A stretch of DNA of 64,000 nt. Source: Lactiplantibacillus nangangensis (GTDB lineage: Bacteria > Bacillota > Bacilli > Lactobacillales > Lactobacillaceae). Shown here piece after piece: positions 33,377 to 42,195 of this stretch; positions within the stretch are counted from its first letter, which is position 1, and every line of letters begins with the position of its first letter. The stretch is from positions 1-64,000 of the forward strand of contig NZ_BJDI01000016.1 in the NCBI RefSeq assembly GCF_005405065.1, read 5' to 3'. The notes beneath the pieces are model-generated. The model worked only from the letters and a program-made list of their open reading frames with translations. It had not been told where the DNA came from and did not search any database. The position numbers and the translations under genes were made by a program.

Positions 33377-35059
33377 ATGGCAGATAAAAAGTATTATGGC
33401 GCCGACGCAATCGTTGACAGTCTGGCAAATCATGACGTTAAATACGTTTTTGGGATTCCCGGCGCTAAGATTGACCGCGTTTTCGAACGTTTAGAACACC
33501 CTGTTAATCCTAAGAGCCCCAAGTTGATCGTGACACGCCATGAACAAAACGCCGCCTTTATTGCGGCAGGGATTGGTCGAATCACCGGTAAACCAGGGGT
33601 CGTTATGACCACTTCTGGTCCTGGTGCTAGTAATTTAGCGACCGGCTTAGTGACGGCCACGGCCGAAGGTGATCCAGTTTTGGCCATTTCTGGTCAAGTA
33701 CAACGGGCCGATTTACTCCGGTTGACGCATCAAAGCATGGATAACGCGGCCTTATTTGAACCAATTACGAAATACAGTGCCGAAGTCCAAGAACCTGAGA
33801 ACGTCTCAGAAGTGATTGCGAACGCCTATCAATCAGCGGTTGCTGCTAAACAAGGGGCTAGTTTTGTCAGCATTCCCCAAGATGTGACCGATTCAATTGT
33901 CCGGACACCGGTCATTAATCCGTTGCAAGCACCAAAATTAGGGCCAGCCAGTCCGGTTGAAGCGACCTTATTGGCACAAAAAATCAAAGCGGCCAACTTA
34001 CCAGTTTTGCTTGTTGGGATGCGGGCATCTTCACCAGAAGTCACACAAGCGATTCGGAACTTAGTGAAAGCAGCTAACTTACCTGTTGTTGAAACATTCC
34101 AAGCGGCTGGGGTCATTTCACGCGACTTGGAAGCAGATCACTTCTTTGGACGGGTCGGCTTATTCCGGAACCAACCGGGCGACATGTTATTGAAGAAATC
34201 TGATTTAGTGATTGCGGTCGGTTATGATCCAATCGAATATGAACCACGTAACTGGAACGCTGAAGGTAACTCCCGTATTGTTGTGATTGACGCTATGCGT
34301 GCCGAAATTGATCATAACTTCCAACCAGAGACTGAATTGGTCGGCGACATTGCGCAGACGTTGGACTTCTTGTTGCCATACATGAACGGCTACGATATTA
34401 GTGTAACGTCCAAAGCTTATTTACGTGAGCTACAAGAAAAATTGAAGACTCGCGATTTTGTCCCTAATATTGATGCCGATTCGACACTCAGTCACCCCTT
34501 ATCAGTTATTGCCGCGTTACAACAACGCGTGACGGATGAAATGACGGTGACAGTCGATGTAGGGAGCTTTTACATTTGGATGGCGCGCCATTTTCGAAGC
34601 TACGAACCACGGCATCTCTTGTTCAGTAATGGGATGCAGACACTTGGGGTAGCTTTGCCATGGGCGATTGCGGCGGCGTTAGTTCGACCAAATACGCAAA
34701 TCGTGTCAGTTTCTGGTGACGGTGGCTTCTTATTTTCAAGTCAAGAATTGGAAACGGCAGTTCGCTTGAATTTAAACATTGTCCATTTGATTTGGAATGA
34801 CGGCAATTACGATATGGTGAAATTCCAAGAAGAAATGAAGTATGGTGAAGATGCGGCGGTCAGCTTTGGCCCCGTTGACTTTGTAAAGTACGCTGAAAGC
34901 TTTGGCGCTAAAGGCCTCAGAGTTGATCAGCCGAGTGATTTGGAGGCTGTGCTCGATAAAGCGTTCAAGACTAAGGGTCCCGTTGTTGTGGATATTCCGA
35001 TTGATTATTCCGACAACAAAGCCTTAGGTAAAACAATGTTGCCTGATCAGTTCTATTAG
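33377..35059 (+). CDS. alsS: acetolactate synthase, catabolic
   Basis: 560 residues. It joins two pyruvates to alpha-acetolactate with ThDP, leading to acetoin and diacetyl and relieving pyruvate acidity. The catalytic Glu is in RHEQNAAF near residue 55 and the ThDP/Mg motif begins GDGGFLF at about 449. The early FGIPGAKID is typical of the catabolic AlsS form. No regulatory small subunit adjoins it, which also fits the catabolic type. AGGAG precedes the ATG. Confidence 0.92.
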   Translation: MADKKYYGADAIVDSLANHDVKYVFGIPGAKIDRVFERLEHPVNPKSPKLIVTRHEQNAAFIAAGIGRITGKPGVVMTTSGPGASNLATGLVTATAEGDPVLAISGQVQRADLLRLTHQSMDNAALFEPITKYSAEVQEPENVSEVIANAYQSAVAAKQGASFVSIPQDVTDSIVRTPVINPLQAPKLGPASPVEATLLAQKIKAANLPVLLVGMRASSPEVTQAIRNLVKAANLPVVETFQAAGVISRDLEADHFFGRVGLFRNQPGDMLLKKSDLVIAVGYDPIEYEPRNWNAEGNSRIVVIDAMRAEIDHNFQPETELVGDIAQTLDFLLPYMNGYDISVTSKAYLRELQEKLKTRDFVPNIDADSTLSHPLSVIAALQQRVTDEMTVTVDVGSFYIWMARHFRSYEPRHLLFSNGMQTLGVALPWAIAAALVRPNTQIVSVSGDGGFLFSSQELETAVRLNLNIVHLIWNDGNYDMVKFQEEMKYGEDAAVSFGPVDFVKYAESFGAKGLRVDQPSDLEAVLDKAFKTKGPVVVDIPIDYSDNKALGKTMLPDQFY

Positions 35060-35078
35060 ACTGATAAATTTTTGACGG

Positions 35079-35107
35079 TTGTCAAATTGAAATGGCTTTT
35101 GTATAAT
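35079..35107 (+). promoter_or_regulatory. promoter of the lysine riboswitch transcript
   Basis: TTGTCA, 17 nt, TATAAT, starting about 20 nt after the alsS stop. Confidence 0.75.
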
Positions 35108-35114
35108 GGTTGAG

Positions 35115-35370
35115 TATATCGAAAGAAGAGGACGCGGTTAACAAGAGTAGCTGGTCGGAATCGGGTAACCGATGGTGATCATCAGTGAAAGGGGCAACTG
35201 CCGAAATAGGTTTGACTGTTACCGTCAAAGCTGTTGGGCCTTGGTTGAATAAATCAAGGACTGTCGCAACTGGGACTCAGTTGCGGGGCGCTATCGACGA
35301 TGAAATCAGCATTTAACATGATATCTGATTAAGTCTTTTTGCGCAGTTTGCAGAAGGACTTTTTATTTTG
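35115..35370 (+). promoter_or_regulatory. lysine riboswitch (L-box) with terminator
   Basis: The conserved L-box pieces appear in order: AGAGGACGCG, AAGAGTA, AAGGGG, GCCGAA, then a helix around CAACTGGGACTCAGTTG and the closing GGGGCGCTATC. A terminator follows (AAGTCTTTTTGC / GCAGAAGGACTT and T run, 35331-35369). With lysine bound, the terminator should form and shut off the permease downstream. Confidence 0.88.
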
Positions 35371-35464
35371 GATTGTGATGCCAGAATCGGTGGAAACACT
35401 TTTAGATATAAATAAACGACTCTAAGTTAAATCTTAATTGACGAATCAACAAAATCAGTGCTGA

Positions 35465-35610
35465 CTTGCCACTCTGGTTGGGCCAAAATTGGCTGGAACG
35501 TGGTGGCCACGGTTGTGAGCCAAAGGGCGGTCTCACAAGCCGGGCTTTATCTAAGACGGAAAATCACCGTCTAAGATAAACTTCACCACTGAGCCAGTTT
35601 TGGCCCGCCC
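35465..35610 (+). ncRNA. family-2 structured element, copy E (candidate RNA)
   Basis: Outer helix about 35479-35494 with 35592-35607, inner helix 35500-35505 with 35584-35589, hairpin 35513-35538 with loop CCAAAGGGCGGT, and hairpin 35546-35580. Same fold as copy D with compensatory changes. It lies in the leader between the lysine riboswitch terminator and the permease gene. The rest of 35371-35713 has no ORF. Confidence 0.6.
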
Positions 35611-35713
35611 GACGTTGAATCCTGTTTGGAAAGGAAAGAACGAATCTAGCCGAGAGGTTGTCAGTCACTATCAGGATTAATGAAAGAGTCAAACATTTTT
35701 TGGAGGTTTCTGC

Positions 35714-37162
35714 ATGGCAGAAGAACAACAGCATGAAGTGAAGCGCTCGTTACAGACGCGCCATCTCTCCATGATTGCATTAGGCGGTAGTATTGGGACT
35801 GGTTTGTTTGTGGCATCCGGTTCCGCGATTTCAACGGCTGGTCCAGGTGGGGCCTTGTTAGCTTATGTTGGGATTGGGATTATGGTGTATTTCTTAATGA
35901 CCAGTTTAGGTGAAATGGCGACTTATTTGCCGGTTTCAGGGTCATTTTCAACTTATTCCACCCGCTTTGTGGATCCCGCACTAGGGTTTGCAATGGGCTG
36001 GAATTATTGGTTTAACTGGGCGATTACCTTGGCCGTCGATATTAGTACGGCAGCAATCGTCATGCAATTTTGGTTGCCACACGTTCCAGGATGGATTTTT
36101 AGCTTGATTGCTTTAATCTTGATTTTCACGATCAATGCCTTATCAGTCCGGTCATTTGGTGAAACGGAATATTGGTTATCCCTCATCAAAGTGGTTACTG
36201 TGTTAATCTTCTTGGTAGTCGGGGTACTCACAATTTTCGGAATTATGGGCAGTAGTGCCACTGATCTCAGCAACTTCACCTATAAAAAAGCCCCATTTGT
36301 TGGTGGGATTCCGACGATTTTGAGTGTGTTCGTGGTCGCTGGTTTCTCATTTCAGGGGACTGAATTAATTGGGATTACAGCTGGCGAATCCGCCACGCCT
36401 GAAAAAAGTATTCCCGCTGCCATTAAACAAGTTTTCTGGCGAATTCTACTATTTTATATCTTGGCGATTTTTGTCATTGCGGCAATCATTCCTTACACGT
36501 CGAAAGATTTGTTAGGGTCGTCTGCGAGTGACATCGCCATTAGTCCGTTTACGTTAGTGTTCAAAAAAGCCGGTTTAGCCGCGGCAGCAAGTATTATGAA
36601 TGCGGTCATCCTAACGTCTGTATTATCGGCAGCTAACTCTGGGATGTATGCGTCAACGCGAATGCTGTACTCACTTTCAAAGCAAGGTTATGCCCCGAAG
36701 ACATTTGGCCGCGTCAATGGTCGGGGAATTCCAATCATGGCGTTGTTTGGGACGACAGTCATCGGTTTGTTGACTTTCTTATCCAGCATGTTTGGCGATC
36801 GTATTTACATTTTCTTAGTTTCAGCGAGTGGGTTGACCGGTTTTATCGCTTGGCTAGGCATAGCCATTTCACATTTGCGTTTCCGGCAAGCTTTTGTTAA
36901 ACAGGGGCACGATGTCAGTGAGTTGCGCTATCATGCAAAGTTGTTCCCATTTGGGCCATTATTTGCGTTCTTTCTCTGTTTGGTGGTTATCATTGGGCAA
37001 GACCTGCACTCGTTTGCGACCTTAGATTGGCAAGCCATTGGTGTCACTTATATGAGTATTCCATTATTTGTCGTGTTATTTTTCTATTACAAAATTCGTT
37101 ATCATACAAAATTGATTCCGTTGGATAAAGTTGATCTGACCAAGCATCATTTGGATGACTAG
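35714..37162 (+). CDS. lysP: lysine-type amino acid permease (APC family)
   Basis: 482 residues, 12 membrane segments, starting with the family signature (LSMIALGGSIGTGLF). It has the FQGTELIGITAGE helix 6 region typical of the amino acid permease subgroup that includes LysP. The lysine riboswitch upstream supports lysine as substrate. TTGGAGG precedes the ATG. The symbol is assigned from the switch plus family. Confidence 0.88.
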   Translation: MAEEQQHEVKRSLQTRHLSMIALGGSIGTGLFVASGSAISTAGPGGALLAYVGIGIMVYFLMTSLGEMATYLPVSGSFSTYSTRFVDPALGFAMGWNYWFNWAITLAVDISTAAIVMQFWLPHVPGWIFSLIALILIFTINALSVRSFGETEYWLSLIKVVTVLIFLVVGVLTIFGIMGSSATDLSNFTYKKAPFVGGIPTILSVFVVAGFSFQGTELIGITAGESATPEKSIPAAIKQVFWRILLFYILAIFVIAAIIPYTSKDLLGSSASDIAISPFTLVFKKAGLAAAASIMNAVILTSVLSAANSGMYASTRMLYSLSKQGYAPKTFGRVNGRGIPIMALFGTTVIGLLTFLSSMFGDRIYIFLVSASGLTGFIAWLGIAISHLRFRQAFVKQGHDVSELRYHAKLFPFGPLFAFFLCLVVIIGQDLHSFATLDWQAIGVTYMSIPLFVVLFFYYKIRYHTKLIPLDKVDLTKHHLDD

Positions 37163-37171
37163 TTGAAAATT

Positions 37172-37204
37172 GTGTCTGAGCGAGTTCGCTCAGGCCCTTT
37201 TTTT
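37172..37204 (+). terminator. terminator after lysP
   Basis: Stem TGAGCGA / TCGCTCA, then GGCCC and seven T. Confidence 0.75.
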
Positions 37205-37343
37205 AGGGTAAGGTTGACAGTGACTAGTGGATGGTTCAAGATAGTTTTTACGCTGAGCGATGAAAGCTTCAGCGAGTGATAACTATTCTTATGACAGTGA
37301 GTTTTATTAATCGGATCACAAGCAAGAAAGGCAATGAGAGAAT

Positions 37344-38111
37344 TTGAAAAAAACGATGATTACTGGACTAGCACTGATCGCATTAACCGGTCTGCTGGGT
37401 GGTTGTGCAACCGGCACGAACACCAAAAAGGCGGCGACAGCTAGTTCCACTAAGACGGTCAAAACACAGACTAAACGCCAAAAATTAATTAGTGAGCTGC
37501 CTAAGGGCGTCAAATCAACGGATACAGCGCTATTGGTCGTAAATAAATGGCATAAATATAATGAGTTGCGTTTTAGCAAATCGACGATTAATGGTATCCC
37601 AGTTCGTAGCTCAATTGTGAAGCCATTGACGGCCTTTTTGGATGGTGCTAAAGCGGCTGGCTATCCAGCAACCTTAGTTTCCGGTTACCGGTCCGTTGAG
37701 TATCAAAAGACCGTGTGGGACCAATCCATTCAATCGTACGAAAATCAAGGTAAGACGGCTAAACAAGCCTTAAAATTAACGCAGGAGTTTGTCGCGGTAC
37801 CGCGCGGGAGTGAGCACCAAACTGGGCTGGCCGCTGATGTGATGAATACGAAGTGGTTCAACGCCAACGGAAGTCAGTTGCTCTCGAAATCAGACCAGGC
37901 TGCTGGGCAAAAATGGTTGATCAAACATGCACCAGATTATGGCTTTGTTTTACGGTTCACTAAGACTGGTGAAAAATCGACCGGTATTGAGTATGAATCC
38001 TGGCATTTCCGTTATGTTGGTCAAAAGAGTGCGGCCTTCATGACCAAGCACAATTTAACGCTGGAACAGTACGTGTCGTTGCTGAAAGCACGCGAAAAAG
38101 CCGCCAAGTAA
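37344..38111 (+). CDS. VanY-type D-alanyl-D-alanine carboxypeptidase lipoprotein
   Basis: 255 residues from a TTG start (MKKTMITG), the only good one before the lipobox LGGC. It has a Thr/Lys-rich linker, then the peptidase M15B domain with SGYRS, the zinc motif SEHQTGLAADV and the last zinc/acid region ESWHFRYV. It trims the terminal D-residue of peptidoglycan peptides outside the cell. Complete zinc ligands suggest an active enzyme. Confidence 0.88.
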   Translation: MKKTMITGLALIALTGLLGGCATGTNTKKAATASSTKTVKTQTKRQKLISELPKGVKSTDTALLVVNKWHKYNELRFSKSTINGIPVRSSIVKPLTAFLDGAKAAGYPATLVSGYRSVEYQKTVWDQSIQSYENQGKTAKQALKLTQEFVAVPRGSEHQTGLAADVMNTKWFNANGSQLLSKSDQAAGQKWLIKHAPDYGFVLRFTKTGEKSTGIEYESWHFRYVGQKSAAFMTKHNLTLEQYVSLLKAREKAAK

Positions 38112-38125
38112 CTTGCAACTAGATA

Positions 38126-38154
38126 TTGCATTTTACGGACCGTGTGCGTACAAT
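38126..38154 (+). promoter_or_regulatory. promoter of the deoxynucleoside kinase gene
   Basis: TTGCAT, 17 nt, TACAAT. Confidence 0.65.
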
Positions 38155-38214
38155 ATGTAGTGTTGCTTTTAATAAACAGACGAAATATTGCTTATGAATA
38201 AAGGAGAGAACCCC

Positions 38215-38850
38215 ATGCTTGTAATGTCAGGAACAATCGGTGCCGGCAAGACCAGTTTGACGCAATTAGTTGCCGATCACTTCGGCTCAAAAGCGTTTTA
38301 CGAATCCGTCGATGACAATCCTATTTTGCCATTATTTTATAAGGATCCTAAAAAATATGCTTTTTTACTCCAAATCTACTTTTTAAATAAACGACTTGGT
38401 AGTATCAAATCAGCATTTGCCAACGATTTGGATGTTTTAGATCGTTCAATTTTTGAGGATTCATTATTGTTTCATTTGAATAGCGACTTAGGCCGTGCCA
38501 CGAGTACGGAAGTTGATATTTATGATTCTTTACTAAAAAATATGATGCAAGAATTGCCAGAAGCACCTCACCAAAAAAATCCTGATTTATTGATTCACAT
38601 TAATATTTCGTTCGATACGATGTTGAAACGAATTCAAAAGCGGGGCCGTTCATACGAACAGATCGATCAAGATCCAGATTTGTATAAATACTATGAAACA
38701 TTGAATGATCGTTACACACAATGGTATGCCAATTACGATCACAGTCCTAAGATGCAAATCGATGGGGACAAGCTTGATTTCGTCGCTGATCCAGCGGCGC
38801 GCGACCAAGTTATTAAATTAATTGATGATAAGGTTGCTAGTTTAGCTTAG
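38215..38850 (+). CDS. deoxynucleoside kinase
   Basis: The ATG (MLVMSGTIG) follows AAGGAGAG. 211 residues with the P-loop GTIGAGKTS, the catalytic DRSIFEDSLLF segment and the lid arginines around KRGRSYE. Lactobacillus enzymes of this family phosphorylate deoxyadenosine, deoxyguanosine or deoxycytidine for dNTP salvage. Lactobacilli commonly carry tandem copies; only one is here, so the base preference is left open. Confidence 0.88.
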   Translation: MLVMSGTIGAGKTSLTQLVADHFGSKAFYESVDDNPILPLFYKDPKKYAFLLQIYFLNKRLGSIKSAFANDLDVLDRSIFEDSLLFHLNSDLGRATSTEVDIYDSLLKNMMQELPEAPHQKNPDLLIHINISFDTMLKRIQKRGRSYEQIDQDPDLYKYYETLNDRYTQWYANYDHSPKMQIDGDKLDFVADPAARDQVIKLIDDKVASLA

Positions 38851-39084
38851 TTGCCTTATAGTAATAGCAGAATATTAAACACGGCGCGTTTTAAGTAGAC
38901 AGTCAGAGAACCGGTGGTTGGTGTGAACCGGGTGTCGAAACTCCGACGCGACAATGTGGGCAGGTAATACTGCACGGCAGAGCCGTTATCCGTTTAAGGG
39001 TGGGATTCTTTGTAATCCTGAACTTGGGTGGTACCGCGAATCGCAGTCTCTTCGTCCCAATCTGGGAGGAGAGACTGTTTTTTT
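38851..39084 (+). promoter_or_regulatory. serine T-box leader
   Basis: The T-box core GGGTGGTACCGCG is at 39026-39038; stem I carries GAACCGG and a likely UCC (Ser) specifier at 38942-38944. The terminator stem CAGTCTC/GAGACTG with T run lies at 39044-39084. Uncharged tRNA-Ser should favour read-through into serS. A possible promoter is TTGCCT, 16 nt, TATTAA at 38851-38878. Confidence 0.9.
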
Positions 39085-39111
39085 ATCGCAAATTTTAAGG
39101 AGGATTTTTAG

Positions 39112-40386
39112 ATGTTAGATGTCAAACAAATTCGTCAAAAACCAGATTTCTTTAAAGAACAGCTTGGTCACCGCGGTGTGCCAGCTGAACAGATTGATGC
39201 TTTGATCAAAGCCGATGCAGATCGCCGTGACTTGATTGCCAAGAGTGAACAATTGAAGTCGACCCGGAACCAAGTCTCTGGTGAAATTTCACAATTGAAA
39301 CGGAACAAGGAAGATGCCAGTGCACAAATTGCCGAAATGCAAAAAGTTAGTGCTGAAATCAAAACCTTGGATGAAGATCGTCGTCAAGCGGATGCCCAAG
39401 TACAAGATATGGCCGCACATTTACCAAACGTGCCACATCCAGATGTTCCTGTTAGCTTAAACGAAGACGATTCTGTGGAATTACGTCGAATCGGCACCCC
39501 ACGTCAGTTTGACTTTGAACCAAAAGCTCATTGGGAACTTGGTGAAAGCCTTAATATCTTGGACTTTGAACGTGGTGCCAAGGTTTCTGGCAGTCGTTTC
39601 TTGTATTACATGGGTGATGGCGCTAAGTTGGAACGGGCCGTCTACAACTTCTTCTTGGACCAACATGAAGCGGAAGGCTATACCGAAGTCTTACCACCAT
39701 ACATGGTTACCGATGAATCGATGTACGGTACCGGTCAATTTCCTAAGTTTAAGGATGATGCTTTCCGGATCACGACCCAAGATTTGAGCTTGATTCCAAC
39801 TGCTGAAGTGCCACTGGTCAACTATTACCGCGATGAAGTGATTCCAGCTGAAAAGTTACCGGTTTACTTTACTGCGTTGACGCCAGCTTTCCGTGAAGAA
39901 GCTGGGAGTGCTGGTCGTGATACCAAAGGGTTGATTCGATTACATCAATTCAACAAGGTTGAAATGGTTAAGTTCACGAAGCCTGAAGACTCATGGGATG
40001 AACTTGAAAAATTAACCAACAATGCTGAATCACTATTGAAGAAGCTCGGTTTGCCATACCACGTCATCACCTTGACGTCTGGTGACATGAGTTTCACCGC
40101 CGCAATGACCCATGACTTGGAAGTTTGGTTCCCAGAACAGAACAAGTATCGTGAAATTTCGAGTTGTTCAAACTGTACCGATTTCCAAGCTCGTCGTGCA
40201 CACATCCAATACCGTGATGACGATGGCAAACTCCAATTTGTCCACACGTTGAACGGGAGTGGTTTAGCTGTTGGTCGGACGGTTGCCGCCATCATGGAAA
40301 ACTATCAAAATGCGGATGGTTCAATTACGATCCCTGACGTTTTGGTGCCTTACATGCATGGTAAGACTAAGATCACAAAGAACTAG
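39112..40386 (+). CDS. serS: seryl-tRNA synthetase
   Basis: 424 residues, the family length. An N-terminal coiled-coil arm (about 30-105) binds the long arm of tRNA-Ser. The class II motif 2 ([17 protein letters not shown]) and motif 3 ([10 protein letters not shown]) are complete. The T-box upstream with a serine specifier confirms the amino acid. AAGGAGG precedes the ATG. Confidence 0.96.
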   Translation: MLDVKQIRQKPDFFKEQLGHRGVPAEQIDALIKADADRRDLIAKSEQLKSTRNQVSGEISQLKRNKEDASAQIAEMQKVSAEIKTLDEDRRQADAQVQDMAAHLPNVPHPDVPVSLNEDDSVELRRIGTPRQFDFEPKAHWELGESLNILDFERGAKVSGSRFLYYMGDGAKLERAVYNFFLDQHEAEGYTEVLPPYMVTDESMYGTGQFPKFKDDAFRITTQDLSLIPTAEVPLVNYYRDEVIPAEKLPVYFTALTPAFREEAGSAGRDTKGLIRLHQFNKVEMVKFTKPEDSWDELEKLTNNAESLLKKLGLPYHVITLTSGDMSFTAAMTHDLEVWFPEQNKYREISSCSNCTDFQARRAHIQYRDDDGKLQFVHTLNGSGLAVGRTVAAIMENYQNADGSITIPDVLVPYMHGKTKITKN

Positions 40387-40413
40387 TTTATTTTTAAATA
40401 AGGTCCAATTCTA

Positions 40414-40467
40414 GCAGTCCAGTATGGCTTGGTATATGTCCAAGCTGTGGTGGGCTGCTTTTTTGGT
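40414..40467 (+). terminator. terminator after serS
   Basis: AGCAGTCC ... GGGCTGCT with inner GGCTTGG/CCAAGCT, then six T. Confidence 0.75.
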
Positions 40468-40660
40468 ATAATGACTTGTTTATCAACTCGTAGTGGCTTA
40501 GAATCGTGAGAAAGAGCGTCACAGTGACTATTAGGATAGTGAGGATGAGGACTATCAAAAATTTGACAGTGCCGAAGCCGGTTTGAAGGCACTATACGAG
40601 TAATTGCTGCTTATTTGCAGCTAGGTTGAAAGTGTTTTTTGTCGTGAATCTAGTAATATA
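40467..40660 (+). ncRNA. candidate structured RNA of unknown family
   Basis: TATAAT at 40467-40472 could be a -10 (no good -35). Downstream, ACTCGTAGTG (about 40485) pairs with CACTATACGAGT (about 40591) around a ~95-nt core with hairpins ACTAT/ATAGT and AGTGCC/GGCACT. Then follow GCTGC/GCAGC and a run of six T. The layout recalls a riboswitch or sRNA, but no gene follows directly. Confidence 0.4.
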
Positions 40661-40786
40661 GCCGTTGCGAATGAAAAAATGTCATCGTGATGGGGCCGTC
40701 ACTCGGAATTGCAGTGTTGTAGGGAAAATCAGTTAAAGAACGTCAATTCCAGCCGACAAGTCGTGTCATTGAGCCGTCCAGCAAGG

Positions 40787-40848
40787 TGAATCAGTCAAGT
40801 ACCCCCAGATTTTTTGGGGGTCACAACTTGCTAATTTTGATTGATTCA
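40787..40848. repeat. long imperfect hairpin
   Basis: Nested arms TGAATCA/TGATTCA, CAAGT/ACTTG and ACCCCCA/TGGGGGT around a T-rich loop, 18 bp from repeat copy C. Function unknown. Confidence 0.5.
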
Positions 40849-40866
40849 GTGCCTAGTCACTCAGAA

Positions 40867-41061
40867 CAGTTGATTAGCTGTAGGTTGTTGTTGATAGCAT
40901 CGGTCGTGTGGGTGGCGTAAGACCGGTGATTTTCCGGTCTTACGCCACGGACCGGCCGGGAGATTTGCGGTTTGGGCAACCCTTCCAGACAGGGGACCAA
41001 GACGTTTCTGGCTTGGCCCGGTCCCGCGACCACATGTTATCAGCGACAACCGGAAGCGGCA
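40867..41061 (+). repeat. family-1 intergenic structured repeat, copy C
   Basis: Third copy, same orientation as B. It has the best internal hairpin (GTGGCGTAAGACCGG and exact complement, 15 bp). It lies in the 1.1-kb gene-free stretch before the tRNA cluster; apart from this copy, the hairpin and the candidate RNA, I see only promoters there. Confidence 0.8.
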
Positions 41062-41394
41062 AATTTTAACAGTCAGTCTTTAGTGACTGGATTTCGAACA
41101 GCCTAACTACTGAATATATTCAACAAGTTGAAGCTGAAATTCGGTCATTAAAGTGGTCTGATTATGCTGTAAGTGGCTGATTCCTAAAAAATATCATCAT
41201 TTTCAATGAATTATTTCAAAAAAATGGACGGCTTAAAACGTTGATATAATAGTAATTCCATTGATAAATAACCAAACAAGTCAAAAAAGTTGCATTTAGG
41301 GGTTTGCAGATTTTGTGACCAGTGCTATAATATTTCTTGTCGGAAAAATATGCGTTTCAAAAGCATATTTATCCAAAAAGATTTAAAAAAGATG

Positions 41395-41423
41395 TTGACA
41401 GTTATTCAACATGATGGTAAAGT
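41395..41423 (+). promoter_or_regulatory. probable tRNA cluster promoter
   Basis: TTGACA, 17 nt, TAAAGT. A second candidate upstream is TTGCAG, 16 nt, TATAAT near 41325. Confidence 0.55.
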
Positions 41424-41494
41424 TAAATAGTTGTCACGGCTTAACAGTAAGCACTGCTTGGAACGACAACAAGGCATGATTGATTATTAATCAT

Positions 41495-41576
41495 GCGGGT
41501 GTGGCGGAACTGGCAAACGCGCTAGATTTAGGTTCTAGTGTCTTACGACGTGGGGGTTCGAGTCCCTTCACCCGCA
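41495..41576 (+). tRNA. tRNA-Leu (anticodon UAG)
   Basis: 82 nt, acceptor GCGGGTG/CACCCGC, long variable arm, GTTCGAGTC T-arm. CCA is not encoded. Confidence 0.93.
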
Positions 41577-41579
41577 CAT

Positions 41580-41652
41580 GCCGACTTAGCTCAGTTGGCA
41601 GAGCATCTCACTAGTAATGAGGAGGTCGGAGGTTCGAATCCTCTAGTCGGCA
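41580..41652 (+). tRNA. tRNA-Thr (anticodon AGU)
   Basis: 73 nt, acceptor GCCGACT/AGTCGGC, anticodon loop CTAGTAA. The A at position 34 would need care in decoding ACN; A34 is often inosine only in tRNA-Arg. Confidence 0.9.
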
Positions 41653-41678
41653 TTTTCCATCAATTAAATAGTTTTTAT

Positions 41679-41750
41679 GCGGAAGTAGTTCAGTGGTAGA
41701 ACATCACCTTGCCATGGTGGGGGTCGCGAGTTCGAATCTCGTCTTCCGCT
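41679..41750 (+). tRNA. tRNA-Gly (anticodon GCC)
   Basis: 72 nt, acceptor GCGGAAG/CTTCCGC, anticodon loop TTGCCAT. Confidence 0.93.
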
Positions 41751-41758
41751 TTTATGTT

Positions 41759-41844
41759 GCCGGGGTGGCGGAATTGGCAGACGCACAGGACTTAAAATCC
41801 TGCGGTTAGTGATAACCGTACCGGTTCGATCCCGGTCCTCGGCA
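41759..41844 (+). tRNA. tRNA-Leu (anticodon UAA)
   Basis: 86 nt with a long variable arm; anticodon stem-loop CAGGACTTAAAATCCTG. Confidence 0.93.
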
Positions 41845-41854
41845 TTTTAAATAT

Positions 41855-41928
41855 GCACCCATAGCGCAATTGGATAGAGTGTCTGACTACGAATCAGAAG
41901 GTTGTAGGTTCGACTCCTACTGGGTGCA
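41855..41928 (+). tRNA. tRNA-Arg (anticodon ACG)
   Basis: 74 nt, acceptor GCACCCA/TGGGTGC, anticodon stem-loop CTGACTACGAATCAG; A34 is expected to become inosine. Confidence 0.93.
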
Positions 41929-41936
41929 TTTAGTAT

Positions 41937-42010
41937 CGGGAAGTAGCTCAGCTTGGTAGAGCACCTGGTTTGGGACCAGGGGGTCGCAGGTTCGAATCCT
42001 GTCTTCCCGA
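41937..42010 (+). tRNA. tRNA-Pro (anticodon UGG)
   Basis: 74 nt, acceptor CGGGAAG/CTTCCCG, anticodon loop TTTGGGA. Confidence 0.93.
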
Positions 42011-42064
42011 TCGATCAAAACAGTCTTAGTTATTATAACTAGGGCTTTTTATTTAAAGTTTTAA

Positions 42065-42138
42065 CGGGAAGTAGCTCAGCTTGGTAGAGCACTACGTTCG
42101 GGACGTAGGGGTCGCAGGTTCAAATCCTGTTTTCCCGA
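42065..42138 (+). tRNA. tRNA-Pro (anticodon CGG)
   Basis: 74 nt, nearly the same as the preceding tRNA-Pro except the anticodon arm (ACTACGTTCGGGACGTAG) and a few T-arm bases. It looks like a duplicate that changed anticodon. A weak hairpin with T run lies between the two. Confidence 0.9.
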
Positions 42139-42149
42139 TTATGACTAAA

Positions 42150-42190
42150 CCACGAAAAAATCCAGTCAATTGGCTGGATTTTTTTGTGCC
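42150..42190. terminator. bidirectional terminator
   Basis: Stem AAAAAATCCAG(TCAATTGG)CTGGATTTTTT between the tRNA cluster and convergent phnW. Confidence 0.85.
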
Positions 42191-42195
42191 GTTTT

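Noticed and set aside
40480-40660. M-box or second lysine riboswitch
   Set aside because: GTGAGG and GCCGAAG pieces are present but out of order and spacing for either class.
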